NCBI RefSeq assembly: GCF_900099895.1
Contig: NZ_FNDY01000026.1
Coordinates: forward strand, 1-64,000
Length of the DNA stretch: 64,000 bases
Origin: Paenibacillus naphthalenovorans
GTDB lineage: Bacteria; Bacillota; Bacilli; Paenibacillales; NBRC-103111
Direction: 5' to 3'
The first letter of the stretch is position 1; each line of letters begins with the position of its first letter. The notes under the pieces were generated by a model. The model did not search any database and had not been told where the DNA came from. It was given only the letters and a program-made list of their open reading frames with translations. Both the position numbers and the translations under genes were made by a program. Shown in pieces: positions 43,757 through 52,149 of this stretch.

Positions 43757-43849
43757 ATGACTGTAGCTACTCAGGTCAAAACTTGCCTGGCTTCGCTGAA
43801 AAGCACCCAGGGAAGAACCGCAATTCAAGGGCTTCTAGTCCATCCATGA
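43757..43849 (+). pseudogene. DUF1657 gene fragment
   Basis: A perfect ribosome site (AAAGGAGGG) and the start MTVATQVKTCLASLKSTQ are identical in plan to the intact DUF1657 proteins, but after 18 residues the frame is lost and ends at a TGA at 43847. Only 30 codons remain. It lies divergent to the spoVAE fragment, whereas in the intact cluster DUF1657 is divergent to DUF421, so the genes between have been deleted. Confidence 0.8.
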
Positions 43850-43872
43850 ACAAAACCGGAAGCAGATCCCGG

Positions 43873-44028
43873 CTAGGGCAGCAAATGATCCGCAGCTGTA
43901 CCGCCGATGTACTGCTGCCGATCCGCAAGGCAGACTAAATGAAGAATGGTGTCGGATACACTGCCTTCCGCTGCCGCCTTCGTATCCTCCCGCTCTTCAG
44001 CCCCGCAAACCTTGCATACGCTGATCAC
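43873..44028 (-). CDS. Small Cys-rich protein of unknown function
   Basis: A 51-residue protein starting at GTG 44028 with GCGAGGAG as ribosome site. It has a possible zinc-binding CxxC (ISVCKVCGAEE) and a third Cys further on (LHLVCLADRQQ). The segment between is acidic and helical. Longer versions of the frame have no ribosome site and unlikely composition. It lies between the spore-gene fragments and the Gln-rich protein. I do not recognise the family; the good ribosome site is the main support. Confidence 0.5.
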   Translation of the reverse strand: MISVCKVCGAEEREDTKAAAEGSVSDTILHLVCLADRQQYIGGTAADHLLP

Positions 44029-44266
44029 GATTACTGCTCCTCGCGAAATTTTGCAGTTGCCATGCCTGTATCCCTCCCAAATCTTGCGCAGCTTGCTTGT
44101 CAGGTCGCCTCCCAAGCCAAGGCGCGCTGGTTGGCTCGGGAGGCTGAAGGCGCTAGGCAAGGCAGGGGTGCAAGTCTCGTTCGGCATGTTGCTGAACCTT
44201 TTGCGCGGCATTTGGGACTTATTTGCAAAGAAAATCGGCTGAATGGTTTTGGGGTATACGCATCGT

Positions 44267-44316
44267 CAAGTGAAAAAACGACCGCCTTCTTTTTAAAGCG
44301 ATCGTTTTTTCACTTG
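44267..44316. terminator. Bidirectional intrinsic terminator
   Basis: CAAGTGAAAAAACGACCGC (44267-44285) pairs with GCGATCGTTTTTTCACTTG (44298-44316) with one mismatch. It ends the Gln-rich protein gene on the minus strand. Confidence 0.9.
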
Positions 44317-44321
44317 CTGTT

Positions 44322-44669
44322 CTATTGATACTGCCGTGGCTGCAAATTCTGATTCTGCCAGCTCTGAGCCATTGGCCAGCCCGCATTCTGCACGCCGGCT
44401 TGTTGTTGCGCTGTTTGTTGAAGCTGAGAACAAATTTGCATCGCCTGCTGCATCTGCTGTATGGCAGTTTGATGTCCTTGCAGAACAGATTGAATGGTTT
44501 GAACCGCTTGACGTTCTTTCTGGGCCAGCTGATCCAGTTGGGCGGCGTTTTGCTGCTCCTGTTGCAACATTTGTTGATACATGTTGCTCGATTGCTGGGT
44601 TTGCTGGATCAACTGTTGAATAATCTGCGTGCATTGGCTTGCTTGCTGTGAAAGGTTTTGTTGATACAC
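44322..44669 (-). CDS. Gln-rich protein, probable spore protein
   Basis: A 115-residue protein in which about one residue in three is Gln. It is almost entirely helical with runs such as QQLIQQTQQSSNMYQQMLQQ and a Met/Ala pattern suggestive of coiled coil, and ends with an Asn/Trp/Gln-rich tail (QSWQNQNLQPRQYQ). It starts at GTG 44669 behind AAGGAGG. A sporulation-type promoter (ACATG-N17-CATAATA) lies upstream. Composition, promoter and neighbours suggest a spore coat or spore core protein, comparable to other Gln-rich spore proteins of Bacillales. It is inference; no named family is recognised with certainty. Confidence 0.65.
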   Translation of the reverse strand: MYQQNLSQQASQCTQIIQQLIQQTQQSSNMYQQMLQQEQQNAAQLDQLAQKERQAVQTIQSVLQGHQTAIQQMQQAMQICSQLQQTAQQQAGVQNAGWPMAQSWQNQNLQPRQYQ

Positions 44670-44715
44670 GATTTTTGACCTCCTTCAATATGGTAGGACT
44701 TCATCCCCCAAAGCT

Positions 44716-44744
44716 TATTATGTGCAAGCGCCCATTTTTCATGT
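44716..44744 (-). promoter_or_regulatory. Possible sigma-G/sigma-F promoter of the Gln-rich gene
   Basis: On the minus strand: -35 ACATG (44740-44744), 17-base spacer, -10 CATAATA (44716-44722). The -10 fits the CATnnTA pattern of forespore sigma factors perfectly and the -35 fits GHATR in four of five positions. Confidence 0.5.
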
Positions 44745-44774
44745 AACGCCTATATTGTGATCTCACAATTCATT

Positions 44775-45212
44775 TTAATGAAACTGCACATCAATTTGCC
44801 GTTGGGTATCGGCTTTTAATTTCGGCATGCGAACTTCAAGGACACCGTTGCGGTACGTGGCTGTCGTTCCTTCCGTTTGAACGCGTGATGGCAAAGACAC
44901 CGACCGTTGGAACCGTCCGACAAACCGTTCTTTGCGATGTATTTGTTCCTGCTTCACTTCATTCGCTTGCTTTATGGTCCCACTAATTGTAAGCATGTTT
45001 TCATCCACATCGATATGAAGGTCTTCTTTTTTATCCAAACCAGGGATTTCACAAGAAGCAATCACTTCATGTTCAGTCTCAAATACATCAATACGAGGGG
45101 TTGCAAATCCCAAACGCGCGCCGATTTCAGGAAAACCTTCGTTAAAAATTTTTTCCAAATCCCTTCTCCATAGATCGGTATTGCGAAACGAATCCCAAGG
45201 AATGAGCGGCAT
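44775..45212 (-). CDS. Small heat-shock protein (Hsp20/alpha-crystallin)
   Basis: A 145-residue chaperone of the Hsp20 family. The alpha-crystallin domain runs from about residue 38 to 135 (PRIDVFETEHEVIASCEIPGL, DLHIDVDENMLTISGTIK, RKERFVGRFQRSVSLPSRV and ATYRNGVLEVRMPK), with a short N-terminal arm and a short C-terminal tail QRQIDVQFH. The usual C-terminal IxI anchor is replaced by IDV. Related proteins of Bacillales (CotP/CotM group) occur in the spore. Start ATG 45212 follows GGAGG. Located between the Gln-rich gene and two kinases; spore location is inferred from context. Confidence 0.85.
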   Translation of the reverse strand: MPLIPWDSFRNTDLWRRDLEKIFNEGFPEIGARLGFATPRIDVFETEHEVIASCEIPGLDKKEDLHIDVDENMLTISGTIKQANEVKQEQIHRKERFVGRFQRSVSLPSRVQTEGTTATYRNGVLEVRMPKLKADTQRQIDVQFH

Positions 45213-45406
45213 GTAATTTCCTCCATTGTCACATTATCTTTGTTTCAGCTTTGTTTTGTACTCTTCGGAAAATATTATTCTTTGCTACCCTGCATAGTTG
45301 ATTGGAATATGCCTTTGGTCGGATACTCCCGGCAATAGCCCCCGAAAAGAATTTTTGAGGGTTTGTTGTGTAGCCATTGGCATTTACAGCAATGTTACCG
45401 ACAATT

Positions 45407-46450
45407 TTAAGTTGTTCCCGTAAATGTCGGTAATTGAACGATAACATTTGTGCCGGTCTCCGAGCTTTCGAAATTCAAAGAGCCCCCCATTTTTTCGATC
45501 ATAGCATGACTGAAACTAAGCCCAAATCCGATAGCGTCCGGTTTACTTGTAACAAACGGTAGGATGATTCGGGACTGCAGATCTTTTGGAATTCCTGCTC
45601 CTTGATCGCGAACAATGATGTGAATATAATTATCCGTAATGTTTATTCGGAGCGTTAAGACAGAACCTGGGGGACTTGCATCTAATGCGTTGTCAATGAT
45701 TTCTTGCAGCGCCGCTCGCAGCAGCTTGGGGTCTCCTAACACAAAGCCGTTTCGCTCCGGATATTCCAAAGCGAAACGCACTTTTTTGTCTAGTGCTTGG
45801 ATTTGTATACCGGGAACCCATTCCTGCATGAACGAAATGACGGAAACAGGAACAAATTTCAATTCGAAAGGCTTTCCAAAGAGCAAAAACCGCTGCAACG
45901 CTTTGTCGATCGTCTGAATTTGCTCATCGAGCAGCTTAAAGTATCCTGTCATTTTCTGATGAGGCAGAGATGCCGCAAATTGCAAAACGGAAACATGATC
46001 CTTCGAACTTTTTTCCAGAAGTTGAAGCGTCCCTTTGATTACCGCTAAAGGATTTAAAATGATATTGGCTGTGCCCGCCACCATATGCCCAATCGTTTCC
46101 CTTCTTTCTTTCTCACATTGAATTTGCACGTACTGTTGAAAATCTTGGATATCGGCCATTAGAACAAAACATTCCCCTTTTAACTGAGGGTATACATAGG
46201 CGATCATGGATCGCACTTTGCCATCTAACTTCTCTTGTACGAGTACTCCCGGGTAATTCTTTTTATCCTGCAATACTTGCCCCACGATCGCTTGTATTGC
46301 CGAGTGTGCAGGGAATTCTTCTTCGGGGGTTACTGAGTACCATGTGTTCATGGTTGTATTTAACCATAAAATTCTGGCTTCTGAATCAACGACAGCCAGT
46401 CCAATATCCATTTGATCGGAATTCATAAGGAACTCTACGATTTGCTTCAT
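45407..46450 (-). CDS. Sensor-kinase-like protein lacking the phospho-acceptor His
   Basis: A protein of about 347 residues with an N-terminal PAS-like region (GLAVVDSEARILWLNTTMNTWY), a dimerisation helix region and an ATPase domain. The ATP site is intact: N box LQEIIDNALDASPPGSVL, G1 RDQGAGIPKDLQSRI, G2 DAIGFGLSFSHAMIEKMGG. At the dimer helix, where KinA-like kinases read GIAHEIRNPLTALKG, this protein reads GTANIILNPLAVIKG: the phospho-acceptor His is Asn, and the following Glu and Arg are changed too. It probably cannot autophosphorylate in the usual way. It follows a four-PAS kinase in the same direction and may act as a partner or inhibitor of it. The start at ATG 46450 is 12 bases after GGAGG; longer starts up to 46501 are possible. 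Confidence 0.85.
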   Translation of the reverse strand: MKQIVEFLMNSDQMDIGLAVVDSEARILWLNTTMNTWYSVTPEEEFPAHSAIQAIVGQVLQDKKNYPGVLVQEKLDGKVRSMIAYVYPQLKGECFVLMADIQDFQQYVQIQCEKERRETIGHMVAGTANIILNPLAVIKGTLQLLEKSSKDHVSVLQFAASLPHQKMTGYFKLLDEQIQTIDKALQRFLLFGKPFELKFVPVSVISFMQEWVPGIQIQALDKKVRFALEYPERNGFVLGDPKLLRAALQEIIDNALDASPPGSVLTLRINITDNYIHIIVRDQGAGIPKDLQSRIILPFVTSKPDAIGFGLSFSHAMIEKMGGSLNFESSETGTNVIVQLPTFTGTT

Positions 46451-46608
46451 CTCTATTAACGTCCTCCATTTGCTTCCTCCATTAACTCCCTTCCCGGCCA
46501 CTTATCATGTGCAAACTGCAGTAAACAAGCGAGCGAATTTCTCGTCACGAAGTGGATGGGTTATGAATAAAATTAAACCCACTTTCAAAGAAGTTATTAA
46601 ATTCGCTG

Positions 46609-48783
46609 TTACAGAGCGACGGGAAACGATACGGTGAAAGTTGTACCTTCACCAACCTCGCTTGCAACCTCAATATTCGCATTGTGATACTCTGCAATCT
46701 GATAACAAATGGATAGCCCGAGACCCGTTCCTGTCTCTTTCTGCGTAAAAAAGGGTTGTCCGATCTTTTGCAACAATTCTTGCGGAATTCCAACCCCGTT
46801 ATCCCTTATGCTTACTTTAACCCATTCATCGCATCGCATTTGTTCGATCCAGACAGTTCCCCCTTCAGGCATCGCTTCAATGGCATTCTTAATCAAATTA
46901 ATAAATAACTGTTTGATTTTATTTCCATCGCACCGGATCTGCACGGATTCCTTGGTTGGATGAAAGTGAATTTCAACATTATGTAAAGTGGCCTGCGCCT
47001 GAAGCAGCACGACGATATCCTGAATCAGCTCGGAAAGATCATGCCGCGTCATGTTCATCTCTTGCGGTTTGGCTAAGGCCAGCAGTTCATTTAGAATAAG
47101 TTCGATACGAGTTAATTCATCCTTCATAATATCGTAGTACTTACTTCCATTTTCGTTGCCGGCGCTTAACAATTGCAGAAATCCTTTCAGCGCGGTAAGC
47201 GGGTTTCGAATTTCATGCGCAATTCCCGCGGCCATTTGACCCGCTATGGATAATTTGTCTGCCTGATGAGCAGATTGCTTGGCTGCATCAAATTCGGTAA
47301 TATCGTGCATGACACAAATGCCGCCCACAATTTTATTGTGAACAATGATCGGCTTCCCATGACAGAGAACGAGGCGATGCTCGCCATTCGACTTTTTAAC
47401 GACCATTTCCAGATCGCGGAAACTTTCGCCCCGATACGCCCGATAAAGCGGGACGCGTTCCTTGCTCAACAGCGTTTTTCCATCCGATTCATACAATCCG
47501 TATGTAGAACTCCAGTGTTCGGGAGAAAGAGGTATCTGTACGAATTCGTGCAATTGTCTTGCGGCTCTATTCATGCTTGTCAATATCCCATTTTCATCAC
47601 AAATCACAACGCCGACATCCATCATTTCGACAATACCACTCATGACACGTTCTTGAGTAGCCAGGACGTCTTCCAGCGTCTTTCGGCTCGTGATATCTCG
47701 AAAAACCTTAACTATTTCACGAACATTGCCCGAATCGTACCGTAGCGTGTTGCTTACGACCTCCACCCAAACAAAGGAGCCGTCTCTTCGACGTAATCGC
47801 AAAATGTTGACATAACCGTCTTCATTCATCCACTCTTGCGAGTTGTCCAATTTTTCTATATCGGGAGGATAGAACAGTTCCCAGACAGGTCTTCCTATCA
47901 ATTCCGTCGCATCATAACCCAGCAATGGTTTGCACGCCGGCGATATGTAGTAGATAATGCCATTGATATTCAGTGTAGCAATCATTTCCCCCGTGTGGTC
48001 CGCTAACAAACGATACTTTTTCTCGCTGTGCTTCAGGGCCTTTTCCATACTGGATTGCAGGGTAATATCCCTTGCGATGCAATGCAGCCCTACGAGTTCA
48101 TTCTGAATGAAATTCGGGATATGCAATACGCTGAATTTTAATATTTGGCCGTCTTTCGCTTCAATTGAAGTTTCCATTTCAAACGGGGCATTGGTATACG
48201 TTTCCGTCACGTGCTCCAGACTTTCCCAAATGATGTCTCCAAGTGTTCTTTCCAATTCGTATAAGTCATAGCCCAATAATTTCGTGCAGGCGCGGTTCAC
48301 ATAGCTGATACTTCCATCCAACATGACGTCGTAAACAAGATCGGAATGATTGTCAGCAAGCATTCTGAATTTATCCGCGTATTCCTCGTTCAATTCAACA
48401 AGCCTTTTGCGATACGTGATCTCCTGAATCTGGATCAAGAATATCCTTTCCGGATATTCCTCCACTTCGATGATCGATAGGGTTGTCGTTCCCCATTTGT
48501 GTCTGCCGTCAAGACAAATATAACGATTTTCCATTTCGACATAATCGGAATTACCGCCTAACAAGTCATTGATGGATCCGTTATATAATGGAACGTCTTC
48601 CGTATAAATGATATCATGTATTCTCATTCGCAGCAGTTCTTGTTCTGTATAGCCCAGCATGTTGCATAGCGAGCGATTGACCATTTCCACTTCCCCGCCG
48701 AGCCGAACCATAGCTTTTCCGACAAGTGTATAATGAAATGCGTGGTGGGCGACAGGATGCGAAAGCAAATCTGAAATATCCAT
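46609..48783 (-). CDS. Soluble multi-PAS sensor kinase, sporulation (KinA/KinE) type
   Basis: A 724-residue cytoplasmic histidine kinase with no membrane helices. Four PAS domains follow one another (about residues 12-130, 135-255, 260-380 and 390-510; for example VEMVNRSLCNMLGYTEQELL, ISYVNRACTKLLGYDLYELE, IYYISPACKPLLGYDATELI and GILTSMNRAARQLHEFVQIP). The phospho-acceptor box is MAAGIAHEIRNPLTALKGFL and the ATP domain has LINLIKNAIEAMPEGG, RDNGVGIPQELLQKI and ETGTGLGLSICYQIAEYH. This is the plan of the kinases that feed Spo0A through the sporulation phosphorelay. No response regulator is adjacent, as expected for such kinases. ATG 48783 is chosen because GGAGGT precedes it; the longer frame lacks a site. 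Confidence 0.9.
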   Translation of the reverse strand: MDISDLLSHPVAHHAFHYTLVGKAMVRLGGEVEMVNRSLCNMLGYTEQELLRMRIHDIIYTEDVPLYNGSINDLLGGNSDYVEMENRYICLDGRHKWGTTTLSIIEVEEYPERIFLIQIQEITYRKRLVELNEEYADKFRMLADNHSDLVYDVMLDGSISYVNRACTKLLGYDLYELERTLGDIIWESLEHVTETYTNAPFEMETSIEAKDGQILKFSVLHIPNFIQNELVGLHCIARDITLQSSMEKALKHSEKKYRLLADHTGEMIATLNINGIIYYISPACKPLLGYDATELIGRPVWELFYPPDIEKLDNSQEWMNEDGYVNILRLRRRDGSFVWVEVVSNTLRYDSGNVREIVKVFRDITSRKTLEDVLATQERVMSGIVEMMDVGVVICDENGILTSMNRAARQLHEFVQIPLSPEHWSSTYGLYESDGKTLLSKERVPLYRAYRGESFRDLEMVVKKSNGEHRLVLCHGKPIIVHNKIVGGICVMHDITEFDAAKQSAHQADKLSIAGQMAAGIAHEIRNPLTALKGFLQLLSAGNENGSKYYDIMKDELTRIELILNELLALAKPQEMNMTRHDLSELIQDIVVLLQAQATLHNVEIHFHPTKESVQIRCDGNKIKQLFINLIKNAIEAMPEGGTVWIEQMRCDEWVKVSIRDNGVGIPQELLQKIGQPFFTQKETGTGLGLSICYQIAEYHNANIEVASEVGEGTTFTVSFPVAL

Positions 48784-49022
48784 TGTGCAAGTAACCTCCG
48801 ACTGTGCAATAAGCGTATAGTTGCATACGTAACGTTCTTCTGTTAAGAACCTATGTATGTACTCTATTATATAGGTCATTTGTAACAGTTGGAACAAGAT
48901 TCCGAGACCAACTTAACTTGGAGTCCCCGAACGCTAGCCATGGAAACGGAACCGACTTGTGATCTGCGAAAGAGCCGCTTCACCACGCACTTCATCATCC
49001 GAATTCTTACGAAAATAAGACG

Positions 49023-49046
49023 GAGGCCGGCAAAGTTGCCAGCCTC
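49023..49046 (-). terminator. Intrinsic terminator after the dpaA paralogue
   Basis: On the minus strand GAGGCTGGCAA pairs with TTGCCGGCCTC around a two-base loop and is followed by CGTCTTATTTT. Confidence 0.7.
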
Positions 49047-49108
49047 TATGATCAAGTATACACAAGTAATCACACCTTCAATTGATTCGTTATTCAGTGT
49101 TCACGATC

Positions 49109-50035
49109 TCATATCCCGGAAGGACAGGAAAGTATGTCCATTTGCTCTCGGTTTCGACTCCGTTCGTCCTGGATCAATTGACATAACGTACTCGCCAATA
49201 TACGTCCAGCCGTTCTTGGCGCGACCAATCCCGGTAAACTTGGTGCCAACAAGGCCTTGATTCCACGTTTTTCGGCAAAACGAAAATCAGTCCCACCAGG
49301 TTTGGAAGCCAAATCAATAATGATAGCGTGATGCGGAATACGGGTTAAAACACGAGAACTAAGAATATGCGCCGGAACTGTGTTAAAAATAATATCCACA
49401 TTTACGCCTTCATCGTACAAATCTTTCGTATTAAACGGCTCAATCCCCATCTCCCAGGCACGTGCAAACTCCTCCGGTTTCTGCACACCCGCTTTGACGC
49501 GTGCCCCCAGGCGGTGAAGCATACCGGCTAACGTAAGACCGATTCTCCCCAAGCCCAGCACCATACAACGCGAACCATGTATGGTAATGTCCGTATGTTG
49601 AATGGCCATCATTAAGGCGCCTTCCGCAGTGGGAATGGAATTGAAGATGGCAACATCGTCCCTGCTGAATAATTCAATCAGATCGATCCCCAGTTCCGCG
49701 CAAAGGTTCTTCAAGTAGGACTTGGCTATGCCAGTATAGACTTTTGCGTGTTTCGGCAAGGAAGACATATATTCCTTGTTCAGCAATAGCGTTTCAGCTG
49801 AAAATGAAGATTCTACTCTGCCATGGTCGTCTGTACCGACAACCGGTAATATCAATATGTCCGCTTTGCGAAGAACCTCCTTCGTAAGCTTGGAATAATG
49901 GACTTCATGAAGTTGTTCGTGCAAATCTTCAAAACCGATTACCGCAACATTTGCATCCAGGTCAGTGAATGACCGAATGATTTCAAGATGCCGGGCATCG
50001 CCTCCAAGGAAGACAATATGCAGACCCGTTAACAA
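49109..50035 (-). CDS. dpaA: Dipicolinate synthase subunit A paralogue (SpoVFA/DpaA)
   Basis: A 308-residue NAD(P)-dependent enzyme subunit that helps make dipicolinic acid from the diaminopimelate pathway in the mother cell. It shows the DpaA opening LHIVFLGGDARHLEIIRSF, the acidic-loop segment ADILILPVVGTDDHGRV, PTAEGALMMAIQHTDITIHG, the Rossmann nucleotide site CMVLGLGRIGLTLAGMLHRLGA and the C-terminal IDLASKPGGTDFRFAEKRG and LPGLVAPRTAGRILA. The start is TTG 50035 behind AGGGGG. The partner gene dpaB (spoVFB) is not adjacent on either side, unlike the standard spoVF operon. It is therefore an accessory copy in a cluster for spore dipicolinate, and would need DpaB from elsewhere. Confidence 0.88.
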   Translation of the reverse strand: MLTGLHIVFLGGDARHLEIIRSFTDLDANVAVIGFEDLHEQLHEVHYSKLTKEVLRKADILILPVVGTDDHGRVESSFSAETLLLNKEYMSSLPKHAKVYTGIAKSYLKNLCAELGIDLIELFSRDDVAIFNSIPTAEGALMMAIQHTDITIHGSRCMVLGLGRIGLTLAGMLHRLGARVKAGVQKPEEFARAWEMGIEPFNTKDLYDEGVNVDIIFNTVPAHILSSRVLTRIPHHAIIIDLASKPGGTDFRFAEKRGIKALLAPSLPGLVAPRTAGRILASTLCQLIQDERSRNREQMDILSCPSGI

Positions 50036-50072
50036 AAAATCCCCCTACTTTCCTTAAGAATGGACTCAACAA

Positions 50073-50387
50073 TTACCTGCCCCCGCTTACCATCTTTAAA
50101 AGCGCATCTGCTCCTTTCATTCCAGGGCGAATTCCGCGTAATTCCGCCTCTGTAGTAACCATATCGAGTGGGGCATCCAGCAATTGCTCTATGGTTCGCA
50201 CCCCGGTTGCGCGTCCTGCGACAATGCGGCGATCGTTTAATTTCTCATTTAACAAACGGATATCCAGCGCGCCGCACATGATATATCCGTGATCGGTTGT
50301 GATGGCAAGAAGTGTTGTTTTGGGCAGGGCGACCTCGATACTTATAACCTGATGACCTTCCACTTCAATCGGTTTCATCATGATCAT
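50073..50387 (-). CDS. DUF1805 family protein (YunC-like)
   Basis: A 104-residue protein of the DUF1805 family, related to YunC of Bacillus. It contains the family core HQVISIEVALPKTTLLAITTDHGYIMCGALDIRLLNEKL (in part), with the conserved GYIMCGALD, and then GRATGVRTIEQLLDAPLD. The structure of the family is a small alpha/beta fold; its biochemical role is unknown. It lies 37 bases upstream of dpaA in the same direction and may share its transcript. Start ATG 50387 is preceded by GGAGC. Confidence 0.82.
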   Translation of the reverse strand: MIMMKPIEVEGHQVISIEVALPKTTLLAITTDHGYIMCGALDIRLLNEKLNDRRIVAGRATGVRTIEQLLDAPLDMVTTEAELRGIRPGMKGADALLKMVSGGR

Positions 50388-50546
50388 CTATGATGCAGCT
50401 CCTTTTTTTCTACACTATATGCCGGGCGTGATATTTGCACCATAGACGGTAGCCCAAATCCGATATTACTTGTCTTCGTTGGAAGCCTTCTCCCCTTTCG
50501 CCAGTGGAAACTGGACTTCGATTCAATTCCATGTAACTTTTGAGAT

Positions 50547-52064
50547 TTATAACAAAGGAGACAACAAACGCGCCGCTTGATCAAGCATGCGCTCGGAAGA
50601 AGTACGATGCATATGATCTTCCAAACGATATGGAGTAGCCTCGGCGAGATCCCGTTCGAATTGTTCCGTAAGCTCCCGGGCCACATCGGAATGATACATC
50701 ACTGCACACACTTCGTAGTTTAAACGGTAACTACGGAGATCGTAGTTGGACGAACCCACTTCGGCAATCTCGCCATCGATAATCATGACTTTCGCGTGCA
50801 ATACCCCTTTGTTGTACTGAAACACATCGATCCCTGCTTCCACGAGTTCGCCATAATACGTACGGCTTGCAGCTCCTGCAACTTTAGGAATCACTTGGCG
50901 CGGCACCAGTAATCGCACTCGAACGCCACGCGCCGCGGCTGTTTTGATGGCCATCATGATATCCGCATCGGGTATAAAATAAGGGTTGGTCACGTCGATG
51001 GTTCGGGTCGCCTGCGTCAGGCAGATGAAATGCATTTCCCGAATGACCGGAGTAGGCAGCCCGGGATTGCCTTCGAATATCTGTATATAGACGTTATGCG
51101 AATCCTTGGACGGGGAAGCTTTTCCCATGAGGGTGCCTTCCATCGTTCCCAGCTCCGATCCCCATTCCCATCCGTATCCGGATCGTTCTGTTTTGCCGGA
51201 TAGAAATGGATGAATGGCTTTATCGTCTGAAAGTTGGGCCGATTCAGGGATAAATTTTGCCTTTCTCGTTGAATGGAGCATGTCCGGTGACGCCATTTTC
51301 CAGTGAGCCTCAAAAACGGCTTTCACATCATCCGCTGTTTCGCCGGTTAACCGCATATGAGTGTCGCGCCAAAAACCGACATCCGGCTTCATTCCGGTAT
51401 ACTCGTCCCCAACGTTGATTCCTCCCATGAAGGCTTCCTTACCGTCGACGATGACGATCTTGCAATGATCCCGGTATGTCAAGTTGGATAATACCCAGGG
51501 GAATCGCAAGGGAAAGATGGTCCTGCATTCAATGCCTGCTTCTATCATCCGGCGAATCACATGTTTGGGAAACGACCGGCTTCCCCAGCCATCCCTAATA
51601 AAACGAATGTTTACACCGAATAGAGCCCGTTCAATCAGCACATCTGTGATACGTTTACCGATATGGTCATTCCGGTATATGTAATATTCCAGATCGATTG
51701 ACTTTTGTGCGGCCTGTATTGATTGAAGGAGTTTTCCGTAGGTTTCCATCCCGTTCGTGAGGATTTGGACGTAACCGGTACGAAGGCCACTGACAGACAA
51801 AGGTTGCAAAGCCCGAGCGATAACAAATGCGGAGTGACCATATTCTTGGGGTAATGATATCGGGCTATTGTGCGAAGAAACGAGCTTGTCCCTCCGCATT
51901 TTCACAGGATTCGTGACGAACAGGTAACAAACGAATCCGATAATCGGTAATACTAGTCCGACTGATATCCAAGTCAACGCTTTGGCGGGGCGGCGCACCT
52001 CCCGAACCGCAATGATGATCAATAGTGCCGTATTTACTAGCCATAATCCTGCTATCCATGCCAA
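50547..52064 (-). CDS. cls: Cardiolipin synthase (phospholipase D superfamily)
   Basis: A 505-residue membrane enzyme that joins phosphatidylglycerol molecules to make cardiolipin. Two N-terminal membrane helices (about residues 2-20 and 30-50, KALTWISVGLVLPIIGFVCY) are followed by two PLD domains, with HKD motifs as YRDHCKIVIVDGKEAFMGGI and LHAKVMIIDGEIAEVGSSN. The start is a TTG at 52064 with GGGAGG upstream; a longer frame to 52241 overlaps the DUF1657 gene and has no site. It follows the DUF1657 gene by about 90 bases with a hairpin between. A cls gene next to DUF1657 and spoVA genes suggests a role in the lipid of the spore inner membrane. Decayed copies lie at 43081-43475 and 58460-59160. 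Confidence 0.9.
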   Translation of the reverse strand: MAWIAGLWLVNTALLIIIAVREVRRPAKALTWISVGLVLPIIGFVCYLFVTNPVKMRRDKLVSSHNSPISLPQEYGHSAFVIARALQPLSVSGLRTGYVQILTNGMETYGKLLQSIQAAQKSIDLEYYIYRNDHIGKRITDVLIERALFGVNIRFIRDGWGSRSFPKHVIRRMIEAGIECRTIFPLRFPWVLSNLTYRDHCKIVIVDGKEAFMGGINVGDEYTGMKPDVGFWRDTHMRLTGETADDVKAVFEAHWKMASPDMLHSTRKAKFIPESAQLSDDKAIHPFLSGKTERSGYGWEWGSELGTMEGTLMGKASPSKDSHNVYIQIFEGNPGLPTPVIREMHFICLTQATRTIDVTNPYFIPDADIMMAIKTAAARGVRVRLLVPRQVIPKVAGAASRTYYGELVEAGIDVFQYNKGVLHAKVMIIDGEIAEVGSSNYDLRSYRLNYEVCAVMYHSDVARELTEQFERDLAEATPYRLEDHMHRTSSERMLDQAARLLSPLL

Positions 52065-52117
52065 GAAAATCAGCCTCCCAATCCTGTCGTCTACGAGGGA
52101 ATAAAGATAAAGGGGCA

Positions 52118-52144
52118 GCCATGCCGAGAAAAGATCGGCATGGC
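52118..52144. repeat. Hairpin between DUF1657 and cls genes
   Basis: Perfect 10-base stem GCCATGCCGA (52118-52127) with TCGGCATGGC (52135-52144), seven-base loop. The T-run (CTTTTTTA) lies on the plus-strand side, so in the direction of the genes the hairpin follows an A-run and is not a normal terminator. It may set the relative amounts of the two proteins. Confidence 0.7.
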
Positions 52145-52149
52145 CTTTT

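Noticed and set aside
43669-43938. Plus-strand 89-codon frame over the spore-gene debris
   Set aside because: It is a shadow frame; the DUF1657 start in another frame has the ribosome site.
44322-44669. CAG/CTG-type repeats that could look like a repeat array
   Set aside because: They are the codons of the Gln-rich protein, irregular in spacing; not a CRISPR or microsatellite array.
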